From: Oscillospiraceae bacterium
GTDB taxonomy: Bacteria; Bacillota; Clostridia; Oscillospirales; Ruminococcaceae
Direction of reading: 5' to 3'
Length of the DNA: 64,000 bases
NCBI GenBank assembly: GCA_017513135.1
Contig: JAFWDH010000002.1
Coordinates: forward strand, 93,373-157,372
Translations under genes and position numbers: made by a program
Shown here: positions 51,039 through 59,804 of the stretch, piece by piece
Position numbering within the stretch: the first letter of the stretch is position 1
How the letters are laid out: each line of letters opens with the position of its first letter
The notes under the pieces: model-generated
What the model was told of the DNA's origin: nothing
The model's database searches: none
Seen by the model: the letters and a program-made list of their open reading frames with translations, nothing else

Positions 51039-51496
51039 TCAGGAAAGTACTCGCTGTTCTGTTAATAACCGTTCTCGTCTTTTCCCTTTCTTCCTGCGGC
51101 GGATCATTTCAGCTTGATACCGCAAAACTTGCTTCAGAGATAAGGTCGGCTGATCTGTTTCTGGATACTCTTGCTCCCGTTTCCGAAAGCGTTGTCGGCA
51201 AGGTGGTAGGTCTCTCCACAGACCTGATCGCTGACTTCCAGTACGAGATCGGTACCGGGGCTACGGGTGAGGAATTTGCAGTCATCACCTGCAAGAGCGA
51301 AGCCGATGCGAAAAAGATAAAGGAAGAGATCGTAAAAAGACAAACAGATCTGTACAACACCTATGAATCATACAGTCCCGAATCCCTTCCGCGCATCAGC
51401 AATGCGGTAATTGAGCAGAAGGGCGTTTACGTGATCTTTGTCTCATGCGACAAGGATGCCGACGCTCAGAAACTCGTGGATTCTTTCCTGAAGTAA
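51035..51496 (+). CDS. DUF4358 lipoprotein
   Basis: 153 residues, starting at TTG in a TTGA overlap with the SGNH gene. Signal peptide MIRKVLAVLLITVLVFSL with lipobox SSC. The mature part (AVITCKSEADAKKIKEEIVKRQTDLYNTYESYSPESLPRISNAVIEQKGVYVIFVSCDKDADAQKLVDSFLK) is a clear DUF4358 domain, a family found mainly in Clostridia and often encoded with SGNH or acyltransferase genes; it may act with the membrane SGNH protein. Function unknown. Confidence 0.88.
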   Translation: MIRKVLAVLLITVLVFSLSSCGGSFQLDTAKLASEIRSADLFLDTLAPVSESVVGKVVGLSTDLIADFQYEIGTGATGEEFAVITCKSEADAKKIKEEIVKRQTDLYNTYESYSPESLPRISNAVIEQKGVYVIFVSCDKDADAQKLVDSFLK

Positions 51497-51514
51497 AGAC
51501 CGATCGACATATCC

Positions 51515-51560
51515 GGACTACCCGTGGCGGCAGACGCCGCGGGTAGTCCTCTCAGTTTTA
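51515..51560 (+). terminator. Hairpin between the DUF4358 gene and tatD
   Basis: GGACTACCCG (51515-51524) pairs with CGGGTAGTCC (51540-51549), with an inner GGCG/CGCC. The tail CTCAGTTTT is a weak U-tract, so read-through to tatD is possible. Confidence 0.6.
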
Positions 51561-51571
51561 CGGAGAATGAC

Positions 51572-52342
51572 ATGATAAACTGCAGCGGGATCATCGACAC
51601 ACACGCCCATTATCTGGACAGAGCTTTTGACGAAGACAGGGAATCCGTCCTTTCCTCTCTCCGTGAAGCCGGCATCACGGCCATAATAGAGAACGCCATA
51701 GACATAGCGTCATCCGAGGCTGCCGTTGCTTTGTCAGCGCAATTCGGGCACGTATATGCCGCTGTAGGTGTCCACCCGGAGGATGCCGCCGGTCTGCCTT
51801 CTGACTGGCTGAGCCGTATCGCTGATCTCTCAGCTTCTCCCAAGATCGCCGCTATCGGCGAGATAGGCCTTGACTACTACTGGCCGGAGCCTTCACGTGA
51901 GATACAGCATATCGTATTCGATTCCCAGCTCACGCTGGCAAAGGATCTGGGAATGCCGGTCGAGATACACGACAGAGACGCACACGCAGACATCCTTGAG
52001 TATGTTCTGCGCTACAGACCGTCCGGCTGCCTTCACAGATTCTCGGGTAATCTTGAGATGGCAAAAGCTGCCGTCGATGCAGGTCTTGTGCTCGGTATCG
52101 GAGGTGCATTGACTTACAAGAACTCCAAAAAGGAGAAAGAAGTAGTGAGAGAGCTTCCTCTGGACTGCTTTATCCTGGAGACGGACTGCCCGTATCTGAG
52201 TCCTTCCGGCTACAGGGGGACCAGATGCACGTCTGATATGATCTCCGTTGTCGTGGACGAGATTGCCGCGCTTAAGGGGGAGACCAGGGAGAAGATCATA
52301 GAGGTCACCACTGAGACCGCGAAAAAAGTATTCCGTCTCTGA
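51572..52342 (+). CDS. tatD: TatD-family metal-dependent deoxyribonuclease
   Basis: 256 residues, TIM-barrel metallohydrolase. IIDTHAHYLDRAF carries the HxH metal site, AIGEIGLDYYW the bridging Glu, PVEIHDRDAH and LHRFSGN further ligands, and ILETDCPYLSP the catalytic Asp. Role in 3'-5' exonuclease DNA repair or D-aminoacyl chemistry. Start at MINCSG is chosen because CGGAGA precedes it; an upstream GTG lies in the terminator hairpin. A good terminator follows. Confidence 0.93.
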   Translation: MINCSGIIDTHAHYLDRAFDEDRESVLSSLREAGITAIIENAIDIASSEAAVALSAQFGHVYAAVGVHPEDAAGLPSDWLSRIADLSASPKIAAIGEIGLDYYWPEPSREIQHIVFDSQLTLAKDLGMPVEIHDRDAHADILEYVLRYRPSGCLHRFSGNLEMAKAAVDAGLVLGIGGALTYKNSKKEKEVVRELPLDCFILETDCPYLSPSGYRGTRCTSDMISVVVDEIAALKGETREKIIEVTTETAKKVFRL

Positions 52343-52368
52343 TCTGTTTACTGTTTTATAGAGAACAA

Positions 52369-52402
52369 GCAGGCCGTCCGATCTCCGGGCGGCCTGCTTT
52401 TC
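52369..52402 (+). terminator. Terminator of tatD
   Basis: GCAGGCCG (52369-52376) pairs with CGGCCTGC (52390-52397), followed by TTTTC. Confidence 0.85.
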
Positions 52403-52425
52403 TGGTTCTTCTTATGGGTTTGTGC

Positions 52426-54465
52426 TCAGATGTTATACGGACTCTCTGCGGTGTCCATCGGATCCTCATCATCGTCCCATTCACCGTACACAGAGAACAG
52501 ATTGGGATAGGTCTCTGCCTGTCCTGTAAAGAATCCCCTTCCGTAATCCTGCATCCTTCTGGTATTGAACGCGTAGACCATCGCCCCGCCTCCTTCGAGA
52601 GGGTCTACCCGGTTTCTGTTCGTCTCTGCAGTGCATACGACGAATAGATGGTCATTGATCCGGATGTACTGGCAGGGCTCTTCAAAGAATATGCTTCCCC
52701 ATCTGCGGTATCGGTCCATTGCGTCGAACACCGCTTCTTCCGGAGCGTCCGCAGGAAGCGGTTTCATCTTTCCGAGCGACGACCTCATATAGCATTCAGA
52801 CATATAGCAGTGGGTGATACTGACGTACGGCGAATAGTGCCATGTGACTTTTTTACCCACAAGATCTTCCGTAAAGCTGTGTCTCACAAGTCCCGTTTCT
52901 TTCCCCGCCCGCGCGATCGCACCAAACTCTATTTCGTGATGTACCATCTGCATCCGGTCAGGGTAAAGCGATGTGCTGACCGTCGTAACGAGATCGCTGG
53001 CTGTATCAAGCACGAGCGTCAGGCACTCTTCCCCTCTCATAAGCGTTACGAACCATACTCCTTCGTCACACTCCATACAGCTGCAGGAATGCTTCTCGAA
53101 CACCTTCCCTTTCTCTGCCATCTCAAGAAGATCATCAGTAAGGAAACGGACAACAAATTCATCAAGGCTGTCCATGACGATATGGAACACCTTTCCGGCT
53201 ATTCCTTTGTGTGTCTGAGCCACATATCGCTTTCTTCCGTCAGCCCCCGTCGGCAGCTCTCTGATATGGTCAGATCCGATGAATACAGTGCCGGTCCTCC
53301 CGGATACAGCCAGATCCACAGCAGCAAGCGCGGCATCTCCCTCCATTGCATAAGCCGCCTTCTCTTCTTCCATACAGTAATGCCCGGTCCTTCTGTAGTC
53401 CCTGTCCATCTTCTCAGGCAATACCATTACTGCTGTCTTGCCGTCTCTGATGACTCTGACCTCCTTATCTGTCACTTCGACCTTTATGTCAGCCGCGTCT
53501 TCCGCATCGGTCAGCTTGTGGCCTCTGTGCTGCGCCTCTGAGGTTATCCTCTTCTTGAGACTGTTTTCGGAACCTCTCACGCAGACAGTCAGTTTGTCTT
53601 CTCCTGTCACCCTGTATGGAGTGGGCTCATCCTCTATGGGAAAGTCCTCATCCACAGGCTCTCCGTATGCGCGGAAAAAACCGTGCTCCAGCTTCCCCTG
53701 CCTGTTCACGGAAAAGGTCCTTCCGCAGTCCACCCCTCCTTTGAGGTTCTCAAGGACTATCATATTATTGCCTCCGCGGGAAGGATCGACCCGGTTCATG
53801 TTATCTTCCACAAAGCTGATAAGATACATGCCATCCTTGATCCTGATGAATCTGGCCGGCTCCTCATACAGCAGTTCCCTTGGACGCAGGCCGAGTTCTA
53901 TCTCCCGTTTATCCCTTTCGATCTCTTCAGGCGTTCTCGTATCGGTCAGCGGAACGATCCGGTAATATCTTTCGCTCTGGTAGATATGCGTGTTGATGAA
54001 CCCGTTTGCATAGTGCCACACTATCTTTTTACGCACGAGGTCACCGGTGAAACTGTGCCTTTTCTCCGGTAAAGGTCTGCCAGGGACTCGAATGGCACCG
54101 AACATATACTCAACGACTGCCAGTCTCGGTCTGGACGGATGGATCCCCTGTCTGGAGACGCACATCGTGACCAGGCTGTTCTCTTCATCGAGCACGAGCG
54201 TAACACAGGTACATACATCCGTCCCGCTCAGGACAGAAGCAACGAAGTATGTGCTGTCATCAGCCTTGAGACAGCCGTACTTCTCCCAGCGCAGTTTCTC
54301 TCCTTCTCTTCTCCATTCCGCGATCTCACCGTCCAGAAAACGGATCTGATATTCCTGTCCGTTATCCATCGCAAGCCGGAATGTCCGCCCGGCGAGATCG
54401 CTGTCAAGCTTCTTCAGGTATTTCTCTGTAGACTCGAAAACAAATTCCTTCCTGCCCTTCTCCAT
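52426..54465 (-). CDS. Double MoaF-like protein (two tandem modules)
   Basis: 679 residues made of two similar halves: residues 24-268 and 422-662, joined by a 150-residue linker. Matched pairs include LAGRTFRLAMDN/IAGKVFHIVMDS, YFVASVLSG/WFVTLMRGE, RHSFTGDLVRKKIVWHY/RHSFTEDLVGKKVTWHY and NMNRVDPSRGG/NRNRVDPLEGG. The (F)xxDLVGKKVxWxYSP...HxYxSExY pattern is that of the MoaF N- and C-domains (named for molybdenum cofactor synthesis, lipocalin/phenolic acid decarboxylase-like fold), whose function is poorly known. No signal or membrane segment. AAAGGAG sets the start at MEKGRKEF. No Mo-cofactor gene is nearby; the gene lies 59 bases after metG. Confidence 0.75.
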   Translation of the reverse strand: MEKGRKEFVFESTEKYLKKLDSDLAGRTFRLAMDNGQEYQIRFLDGEIAEWRREGEKLRWEKYGCLKADDSTYFVASVLSGTDVCTCVTLVLDEENSLVTMCVSRQGIHPSRPRLAVVEYMFGAIRVPGRPLPEKRHSFTGDLVRKKIVWHYANGFINTHIYQSERYYRIVPLTDTRTPEEIERDKREIELGLRPRELLYEEPARFIRIKDGMYLISFVEDNMNRVDPSRGGNNMIVLENLKGGVDCGRTFSVNRQGKLEHGFFRAYGEPVDEDFPIEDEPTPYRVTGEDKLTVCVRGSENSLKKRITSEAQHRGHKLTDAEDAADIKVEVTDKEVRVIRDGKTAVMVLPEKMDRDYRRTGHYCMEEEKAAYAMEGDAALAAVDLAVSGRTGTVFIGSDHIRELPTGADGRKRYVAQTHKGIAGKVFHIVMDSLDEFVVRFLTDDLLEMAEKGKVFEKHSCSCMECDEGVWFVTLMRGEECLTLVLDTASDLVTTVSTSLYPDRMQMVHHEIEFGAIARAGKETGLVRHSFTEDLVGKKVTWHYSPYVSITHCYMSECYMRSSLGKMKPLPADAPEEAVFDAMDRYRRWGSIFFEEPCQYIRINDHLFVVCTAETNRNRVDPLEGGGAMVYAFNTRRMQDYGRGFFTGQAETYPNLFSVYGEWDDDEDPMDTAESPYNI

Positions 54466-54484
54466 GATCTCTCCTTTACACAGA

Positions 54485-54516
54485 ACGGGAGATGCCTGAA
54501 AAGACATCTCCCGTTT
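54485..54516. terminator. Hairpin between metG and the MoaF-like gene
   Basis: ACGGGAGATG/CATCTCCCGT, a 10-bp perfect stem. Its T7 tail is on the plus strand, where no gene ends; on the minus strand the tail is only TTCTGTG. Probably a partial terminator or processing hairpin after metG. Confidence 0.5.
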
Positions 54517-54524
54517 TTTTATTA

Positions 54525-56459
54525 TCAGTGGACTTCACTGCCCGGTGCTACCTCTTTATCAACGAAGACCACCCTGGGCTCTCCGTCAGTCTCGCTGCAC
54601 AGAAGCATGCCTTCGCTCTCAATACCGCGGAATGTGTGAGGCGCAAGGTTCACCACGCAGATAACTTTCTTCCCTGCCATATCTTCGGGGCTGTACTGCT
54701 TGGCGATCCCGGACACGATGATCCTCTCCCTCTCACCGTCGAACAGCTTGAGTTTGAGGAGCTTGTCTGCCTTCGGTACCTTCTCGCACTCAAGCACCTC
54801 ACATACTCTCAGTTCAGTCTTTGCAAACTCATCTATGCTTATAGTGTCCTTATGCTCCAGTTTCGGAACTTCAGGCTGAGCATATCTGCTCTGGATCTCC
54901 TCAACCTTTTTCTCGATCTCTGCAGGATCAAGCCTCGCAAAGAGGATCTCAGGCGTCTCGGTCACCTTGTTCCCGGAAGGATAGAGTCCGAATCTGTCCA
55001 TCTCTTCCAGACTGCGGTGCTCTGTATTGAACTGTCCCAGTATCCTTTCGGATGTGGACGGCATAAAACTGCTGAGAAGCGATCCGCCGATCACGATGCC
55101 TTCCACGAGATTGTACAGGACGGTCTTGAGCCTGTCACTCTGTGCGGGATCCTTTGCGAGCTTCCAGGGTTCCGTCTCATCAATATATTTGTTGCAGCGG
55201 CGGAATATCTCAAAGATCGCAGTGATGGCGTCCGCAACTCTGAGCACATCCATTCTTTCCTGGACCCTTTTCACACAGGAAAGGATAGTTTCCTTGAACT
55301 CGCTGTCAGGTTCCGCATCCGCTCCGGTGTTTTCCACTACGCCGCCGAAGTATCTGTTTGACATGGCAACGGTCCTGTTGACCAGATTTCCCAGGATGTT
55401 GGCAAGATCCGTGTTTACCCTCTCTGTTATCAGGTCCCATGTGATGGTCCCGTCATTCTCGAACGGAGTCTCATGAAGCACGAAATACCTTACGGCGTCC
55501 ACGCCGAACAGTTCTACCATATCGTCGGCATACATGACGTTTCCTGTGGACTTTGACATCTTTCCTCCGGCCATCAGCAGCCAGGGGTGTCCGAACACCT
55601 GCTTGGGGAGCGGAACGTCAAGGCTCATCAGGAATATCGGCCAGTAGATCGTATGGAATCTCACTATATCCTTTCCTATCAGATGAAGATCCGCAGGCCA
55701 GTACTTCCCGTACAGTTCACCGTTATTGCCGTCAACATCATAGCCCAGGCCGGTGATATAGTTGCTGAGCGCATCCAGCCAGACGTAGACCACGTGCCCT
55801 TCGTCGAAGTCCACGGGTATGCCCCACTTGAAGGAGCTCCTGGAAACACAGAGATCCTGCAGACCGGGCAGCAGGAAGTTGTTCATCATCTCGTTCTTCC
55901 TTGATACCGGCTGTATGAACTCCGGATGTGTGTTTATATGATCTATGAGACGGTCTGCATATTTGCTCATACGGAAGAAATATGCTTCTTCCTTTGCTCT
56001 AACGACCGGTCTCCCGCATTCCGGGCACTTTCCGTCAACCACCTGCGAGTCAGTCCAGAAGGACTCATCGGGCGTGCAGTACCATCCTTCATAATAGCCC
56101 TTATAGATGTCTCCCTTTTCATACATCTTGCGGAACATCTTGCGGACCTGTTCCTCATGGTCCTCATCGGTAGTACGTATGAATTTATCATACGTGGTAT
56201 CCATCAGGTCCCAGATCTCCTTGATGGTCTTCGCGACTTTGTCCACGTATTCCTTCGGGGACATTCCGGCAGCAAGAGCCTTCTGCTCTATCTTCTCGCC
56301 GTGCTCATCAGTTCCTGTCTGAAATCTGACGTCATATCCCTGCTCCCTGCGGAATCGGGCAATGGCATCTGCCAGAACTATCTCATATGTATTGCCTATA
56401 TGAGGCTTTGCAGACGCATATGCGATCGCAGTGGTAATGTAATAGGGTTTCTTCTCCAT
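54525..56459 (-). CDS. metG: Methionyl-tRNA synthetase
   Basis: 644 residues. HIGH-type motif YASAKPHIGN, zinc knuckle CPECGRPV, KMSKS loop GGKMSKSTGNV and a C-terminal tRNA-binding OB domain (about 545-644, ELRVCEVLECEKVPKADKLLKLKLFDGERERIIVSGIAKQYSPEDMAGKKVICVVNLAPHTFRGIESEGMLLC). Charges initiator and elongator tRNA-Met. Start at MEKKPYY follows CGGAGAA. Own promoter. Charged Met-tRNA made by this enzyme is the likely signal read by the met leader near 5.3 kb. Confidence 0.97.
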   Translation of the reverse strand: MEKKPYYITTAIAYASAKPHIGNTYEIVLADAIARFRREQGYDVRFQTGTDEHGEKIEQKALAAGMSPKEYVDKVAKTIKEIWDLMDTTYDKFIRTTDEDHEEQVRKMFRKMYEKGDIYKGYYEGWYCTPDESFWTDSQVVDGKCPECGRPVVRAKEEAYFFRMSKYADRLIDHINTHPEFIQPVSRKNEMMNNFLLPGLQDLCVSRSSFKWGIPVDFDEGHVVYVWLDALSNYITGLGYDVDGNNGELYGKYWPADLHLIGKDIVRFHTIYWPIFLMSLDVPLPKQVFGHPWLLMAGGKMSKSTGNVMYADDMVELFGVDAVRYFVLHETPFENDGTITWDLITERVNTDLANILGNLVNRTVAMSNRYFGGVVENTGADAEPDSEFKETILSCVKRVQERMDVLRVADAITAIFEIFRRCNKYIDETEPWKLAKDPAQSDRLKTVLYNLVEGIVIGGSLLSSFMPSTSERILGQFNTEHRSLEEMDRFGLYPSGNKVTETPEILFARLDPAEIEKKVEEIQSRYAQPEVPKLEHKDTISIDEFAKTELRVCEVLECEKVPKADKLLKLKLFDGERERIIVSGIAKQYSPEDMAGKKVICVVNLAPHTFRGIESEGMLLCSETDGEPRVVFVDKEVAPGSEVH

Positions 56460-56494
56460 TGGCTGTTTCTCCGTATTTAAAGATTGGCTTCTTA

Positions 56495-56523
56495 ATTGTA
56501 TTCTTTCGCCATGTTTTTGGCAA
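56495..56523 (-). promoter_or_regulatory. Promoter of metG
   Basis: Minus strand TTGCCA (56523-56518), 17-base spacer, TACAAT (56500-56495). It overlaps the preceding terminator's tail. Confidence 0.75.
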
Positions 56524-56537
56524 CATGCCGATGCTCT

Positions 56538-56574
56538 GATAAAAAAGCGGGCAGACATTTATCTGTCTGCCCGC
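56538..56574 (-). terminator. Terminator of the sppA-RDD-unknown unit
   Basis: GCGGGCAGACA (56547-56557) pairs with TGTCTGCCCGC (56564-56574); on the minus strand a run of six T follows (TTTTTTATC). Confidence 0.92.
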
Positions 56575-56601
56575 GGATCATAAATGCATTTCTATCCACG
56601 A

Positions 56602-57297
56602 CTATTGCGCAGAAGCATATTTTACCGAGTAGATATGATACTCTCCGCCTTCCTTGAGAAGGATATACTCCATCTTCTTCACCACCTGATATCCAGAATC
56701 ATCTCCGGGCAGCACGATGGCGATGCCTGTCTGGTCGGCATAGGTTACATACTCGACCGTAAGAGTCCTTGTGCTTCCGCTGGAATCTATAGCTGCGACC
56801 CTGGGGAAATATGAACTGGGAAGACCTGTGATCGGAAGGAGGTATGACTCAGTCTCTTCATTGTACTCGAACGTCAGGTCACCGTCGGAGAATGTCACAT
56901 GTTCGGGAAGAGACGCAGATCCGAAAAGTTTCTTGAAATGCCTGTCAACATCGACAGCAGGGATCATCATCTGATCATTTTCATTTCGCTGATATTTCGT
57001 GGTGTCCTCATTGTAGATGATAGACCAGATCGATGCTTCTTCCAGTATCTCCGGTTTTGCCTTGTCAACGCTCTCGAAGGGGACCGGATCCAGCGCTACC
57101 AGCGGAGCTATGAGCTTGGCGTATTCCAGTTTCAGCTCCCCGTCGTCCTTGCGCGTCCTGACTTTTCCTATTACGAATGAAACTATAGAGAAAACACCGA
57201 CAAGCGCAAGCAGCAGGAATCCGGCGCCGATGAGCTGTCTGAATCTCCTGCGCCTTATCCTCGCTCTCTGTGCTTTAGTATATTTTACTTTTGCCAT
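56602..57297 (-). CDS. Membrane-anchored extracytoplasmic protein, unknown
   Basis: 231 residues: a strongly basic N-terminus (MAKVKYTKAQRARIRRRRFR), one membrane helix (QLIGAGFLLLALVGVFSIVSFVIG) and a beta-rich extracellular domain with no recognised motifs. AAAGG precedes the ATG. Lies 14 bases after the RDD gene. Function unknown; possibly a wall-associated or substrate-binding domain. Confidence 0.65.
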   Translation of the reverse strand: MAKVKYTKAQRARIRRRRFRQLIGAGFLLLALVGVFSIVSFVIGKVRTRKDDGELKLEYAKLIAPLVALDPVPFESVDKAKPEILEEASIWSIIYNEDTTKYQRNENDQMMIPAVDVDRHFKKLFGSASLPEHVTFSDGDLTFEYNEETESYLLPITGLPSSYFPRVAAIDSSGSTRTLTVEYVTYADQTGIAIVLPGDDSGYQVVKKMEYILLKEGGEYHIYSVKYASAQ

Positions 57298-57311
57298 TTA
57301 CCCGATACCTT

Positions 57312-58091
57312 TCAGTTATTGATCAGACCATCGTCTTTGTCAGCCTCTCCGGAAACAGCCTGAGCCGGTTCAGCTCCGGCATTTTCCGTTTTGGCCGGCA
57401 TGGTTCCGAGATCATATACGACTTCCGTGTCGGCAAGCCTGTCGTACAGCGGAAGGTGACGCTTTCCAAGCAGCATCAGATTTCCAACAACGCATATCGC
57501 AGATATAAACTTTCCGAAAGTCTCCCGGAAGAATACCGTCCACAGATCAGCCTTTCCGAAAGTCTCGCTGCTGATCAGCTTTATCCTCAGAGCTCTTTTA
57601 CCGAGCGTCTTCTGACTGCGCCAAAGAGATACGATACTGTACGTCTTATACGAGACATAATACAGCACTGTAAGCAGATCTATCTTAAAGAAGAACGGCT
57701 CAAGCAGTCTTTCAGTTATAAAAGCCCGCACAAAAACAGATAATGCGAACCATATGACCGATGCGACAACAGCATCTATCAGTACGGCGAAAAGCCTCGG
57801 CCAGAATCCGGCTCTTTCCCCTACCGGATTCCCGTCCGGATACAACCTCGTCTTCTCCGGCTGAGGCGTTAAGCTCTCATAATACGGTGCGATCGATCCG
57901 CTGTTCTGTCCTCCGGCGGTCTCCTCGGGTACCATTTGTCCGTCCGCATCTCCGGAGACAGCAGTATAACCCGGTATTCCTTCCGCTGCCGCATCAACTA
58001 TATCGCTCTCCGGCAAGGTCGGTACGGGCTGCGGCGCACTTTCCGGTCCAGCAGTTGCTGTCCCGTATGTGTATCTGTATTCCTCAGCCAT
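57312..58091 (-). CDS. RDD-family membrane protein with Pro-rich N-terminus
   Basis: 259 residues. The first 85 residues are disordered and rich in Pro/Gly/Glu; the RDD domain (about 95-235) has FWPRLFAVLIDAVVASVIWFALSVF, LYYVSYKTYSIVSLWRSQKTLGKRALRIKLIS, the typical aromatic-Arg-Asp entry and TLGK-R motif, with three helices. Function unknown, possibly transport. Start at MAEEYRY (GGCA just upstream, weak) overlaps the sppA end by 8 bases. Confidence 0.8.
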   Translation of the reverse strand: MAEEYRYTYGTATAGPESAPQPVPTLPESDIVDAAAEGIPGYTAVSGDADGQMVPEETAGGQNSGSIAPYYESLTPQPEKTRLYPDGNPVGERAGFWPRLFAVLIDAVVASVIWFALSVFVRAFITERLLEPFFFKIDLLTVLYYVSYKTYSIVSLWRSQKTLGKRALRIKLISSETFGKADLWTVFFRETFGKFISAICVVGNLMLLGKRHLPLYDRLADTEVVYDLGTMPAKTENAGAEPAQAVSGEADKDDGLINN

Positions 58092-59019
58092 GGTACATTG
58101 CCTTTCCGTTGGTCCTCTCAAGCAGTTCCCTGAGTTCCTCTACCTGGTTTGCCTGGCCAAGGAGTCCGACTCCCAGCCTGTCGAGGATAGCGCTTATTAT
58201 ATCCTCTTCCGCGACTTCCGGATAGAGAAGCGTATACACTCCGAGCTGATCCTCGAAGTCAACAAGAGCGTCATCGTATTCCTTGATCCCATCTATAAGT
58301 CCGTTGGCCAGCGCCTGTGTGGCTGTATAAGACCTGCCGTCTGCTATGGCTCTGAGAGTATCCCTGTCATATCCTCTGGATTTCTGAACGATATCCAGGA
58401 ATCTCTCGTAATGCTCGTCCACCACGCTCTGGTATATATCTCTCTGCTCCGGAGTCATCTCGTTGTACATATTTCCCATCGCCTTGTTCTCGGACGATCT
58501 TATATAGTCCACCTTAACGCCAAGCTTTCCGACAAGCTCCGAGACATCCATCATCTCGATATAGACTCCGATGGAACCGACGTCCGCAGTTCTTTCGGCA
58601 TAGATCTCATCCGCCGCGCTGGCAATGTAATATGCGCCGGAACACATAGTGCTGAGGCATGCAGCTACAACAGGTCTTCCGGTGTTCTCTTTATACTCCA
58701 TGATAGCCTGATAGATCTTGTCGCTGTCATATACTGATCCGCCGGGCGAGTCTATCTCTATGAACAGGCCTTTATTATGTCTGTCCGCAGCGATCTGATC
58801 AAGGTAGTCGCAGATCGTGAACGTGGACAGGGATGTCTCATTGCCGAAAATATCGTATGTCGTATATCCGATCGTACCGCTGATCCATATCACAGAGATG
58901 TATGAGCCGATATATCCTTCGCTTCCGCCGAAGAATCCGGATTCCTTCACACCTGCTATCCCTACTGCGAGGATCAGGATGCATGATATTATTATCGTTA
59001 TGAACTGTTTGGTCTTCAT
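58084..59019 (-). CDS. sppA: Signal peptide peptidase SppA (S49 family)
   Basis: 311 residues: one N-terminal membrane helix (FITIIISCILILAVGIAG), then the S49 crotonase-like core. Catalytic Ser in STMCSGAYYIASAADEIYAE, catalytic Lys in IRSSENKAMGN. The length fits the short, single-domain Gram-positive SppA. Cleaves remnant signal peptides in the membrane. The start at MKTKQF has only GGGGC about 10 bases upstream. Confidence 0.93.
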   Translation of the reverse strand: MKTKQFITIIISCILILAVGIAGVKESGFFGGSEGYIGSYISVIWISGTIGYTTYDIFGNETSLSTFTICDYLDQIAADRHNKGLFIEIDSPGGSVYDSDKIYQAIMEYKENTGRPVVAACLSTMCSGAYYIASAADEIYAERTADVGSIGVYIEMMDVSELVGKLGVKVDYIRSSENKAMGNMYNEMTPEQRDIYQSVVDEHYERFLDIVQKSRGYDRDTLRAIADGRSYTATQALANGLIDGIKEYDDALVDFEDQLGVYTLLYPEVAEEDIISAILDRLGVGLLGQANQVEELRELLERTNGKAMYHG

Positions 59020-59056
59020 CGTGTTTATATGCCCCGTTTTCCTTAAGTCACCGATA

Positions 59057-59084
59057 ATTATACTATTTATCACGTCTTTTGCAA
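59057..59084 (-). promoter_or_regulatory. Promoter of sppA-RDD
   Basis: Minus strand TTGCAA (59084-59079), 16-base spacer, perfect TATAAT (59062-59057). Confidence 0.75.
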
Positions 59085-59169
59085 AATCAGGGTTGCCTGA
59101 AGCCTGTTCGTAAAGACGGCACGTTTACGGCTTATGTTCCGTTGAAGCATAATCTGCTCCGGGGCAATA

Positions 59170-59178
59170 TGCTATAAT
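59170..59178 (+). promoter_or_regulatory. Extended -10 promoter of the 59.2-kb lipoprotein
   Basis: TGC-TATAAT (59170-59178), a perfect extended -10 with no clear -35, about 60 bases before the GTG start. Confidence 0.65.
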
Positions 59179-59236
59179 ATGAAAAAACACAGGCTGCAGT
59201 TCAAAGCTTTAATCAAATCATATTCGGAGGCTGGCT

Positions 59237-59737
59237 GTGAAAAAAAGATGCATATGGTTAATATCTCTGCTTTGCCTCGTGGTATGTCTTGCATCATGCG
59301 GGAAGAACAACAATGACAGATCCGACGGCAAGCTGGAGCCTATACCTACTGTCCCTTCCTATAGCGGAAACACTGTCAAAGGCTCTCCGTTTGTCGGAAG
59401 TTTCCACTGCTCATGGTCATCGGTTGACCACAGTCCGACAGACGACAGCAGCTGGGAAGGAAGGATCTCTGAACTGACCATACTGGAGGATGGCACTTTC
59501 AGCATGACATTTGATTCCCTCGCAGGAGGAAACACTGTCATAAAAGCTACCGTCTCCGGCACTGTTGCCGTAAAAGACGATGTCGCTACCTGCACCGTGA
59601 CCGGACGCAGCATAGACCGGTTTTTCGGCAGCGACGTCGAGTCCTTTACACTGGTGCTGATAGACAGCAATGAACTGCGCTACCGCGGTGACCAGCAGGG
59701 AATGGTCGGGGACAGGGATATCTTCTCCAGGAACTGA
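59237..59737 (+). CDS. Lipoprotein, unknown
   Basis: 166 residues starting at GTG with CGGAGG upstream. Signal MKKRCIWLISLLCLVVCL with lipobox ASC. The mature domain (SFHCSWSSVDHSPTDDSSWEGRISELTILEDGTFSMTF and onward) is a small beta-sheet protein resembling the many Clostridia lipoproteins with a lipocalin-like fold, but no named family is evident. Monocistronic, with its own promoter and terminator. Confidence 0.7.
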   Translation: MKKRCIWLISLLCLVVCLASCGKNNNDRSDGKLEPIPTVPSYSGNTVKGSPFVGSFHCSWSSVDHSPTDDSSWEGRISELTILEDGTFSMTFDSLAGGNTVIKATVSGTVAVKDDVATCTVTGRSIDRFFGSDVESFTLVLIDSNELRYRGDQQGMVGDRDIFSRN

Positions 59738-59763
59738 TGAACTGCTCTTTTCACGATATATAC

Positions 59764-59797
59764 AAAAAGAGCCCGGCTCAATGCCGGGCTCTTTTTT
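59764..59797. terminator. Bidirectional terminator
   Basis: AAAAAGAGCCCGGC-TCAAT-GCCGGGCTCTTTTTT (59764-59797) ends both the lipoprotein and the convergent pncB gene. Confidence 0.92.
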
Positions 59798-59804
59798 AAT
59801 GGTC

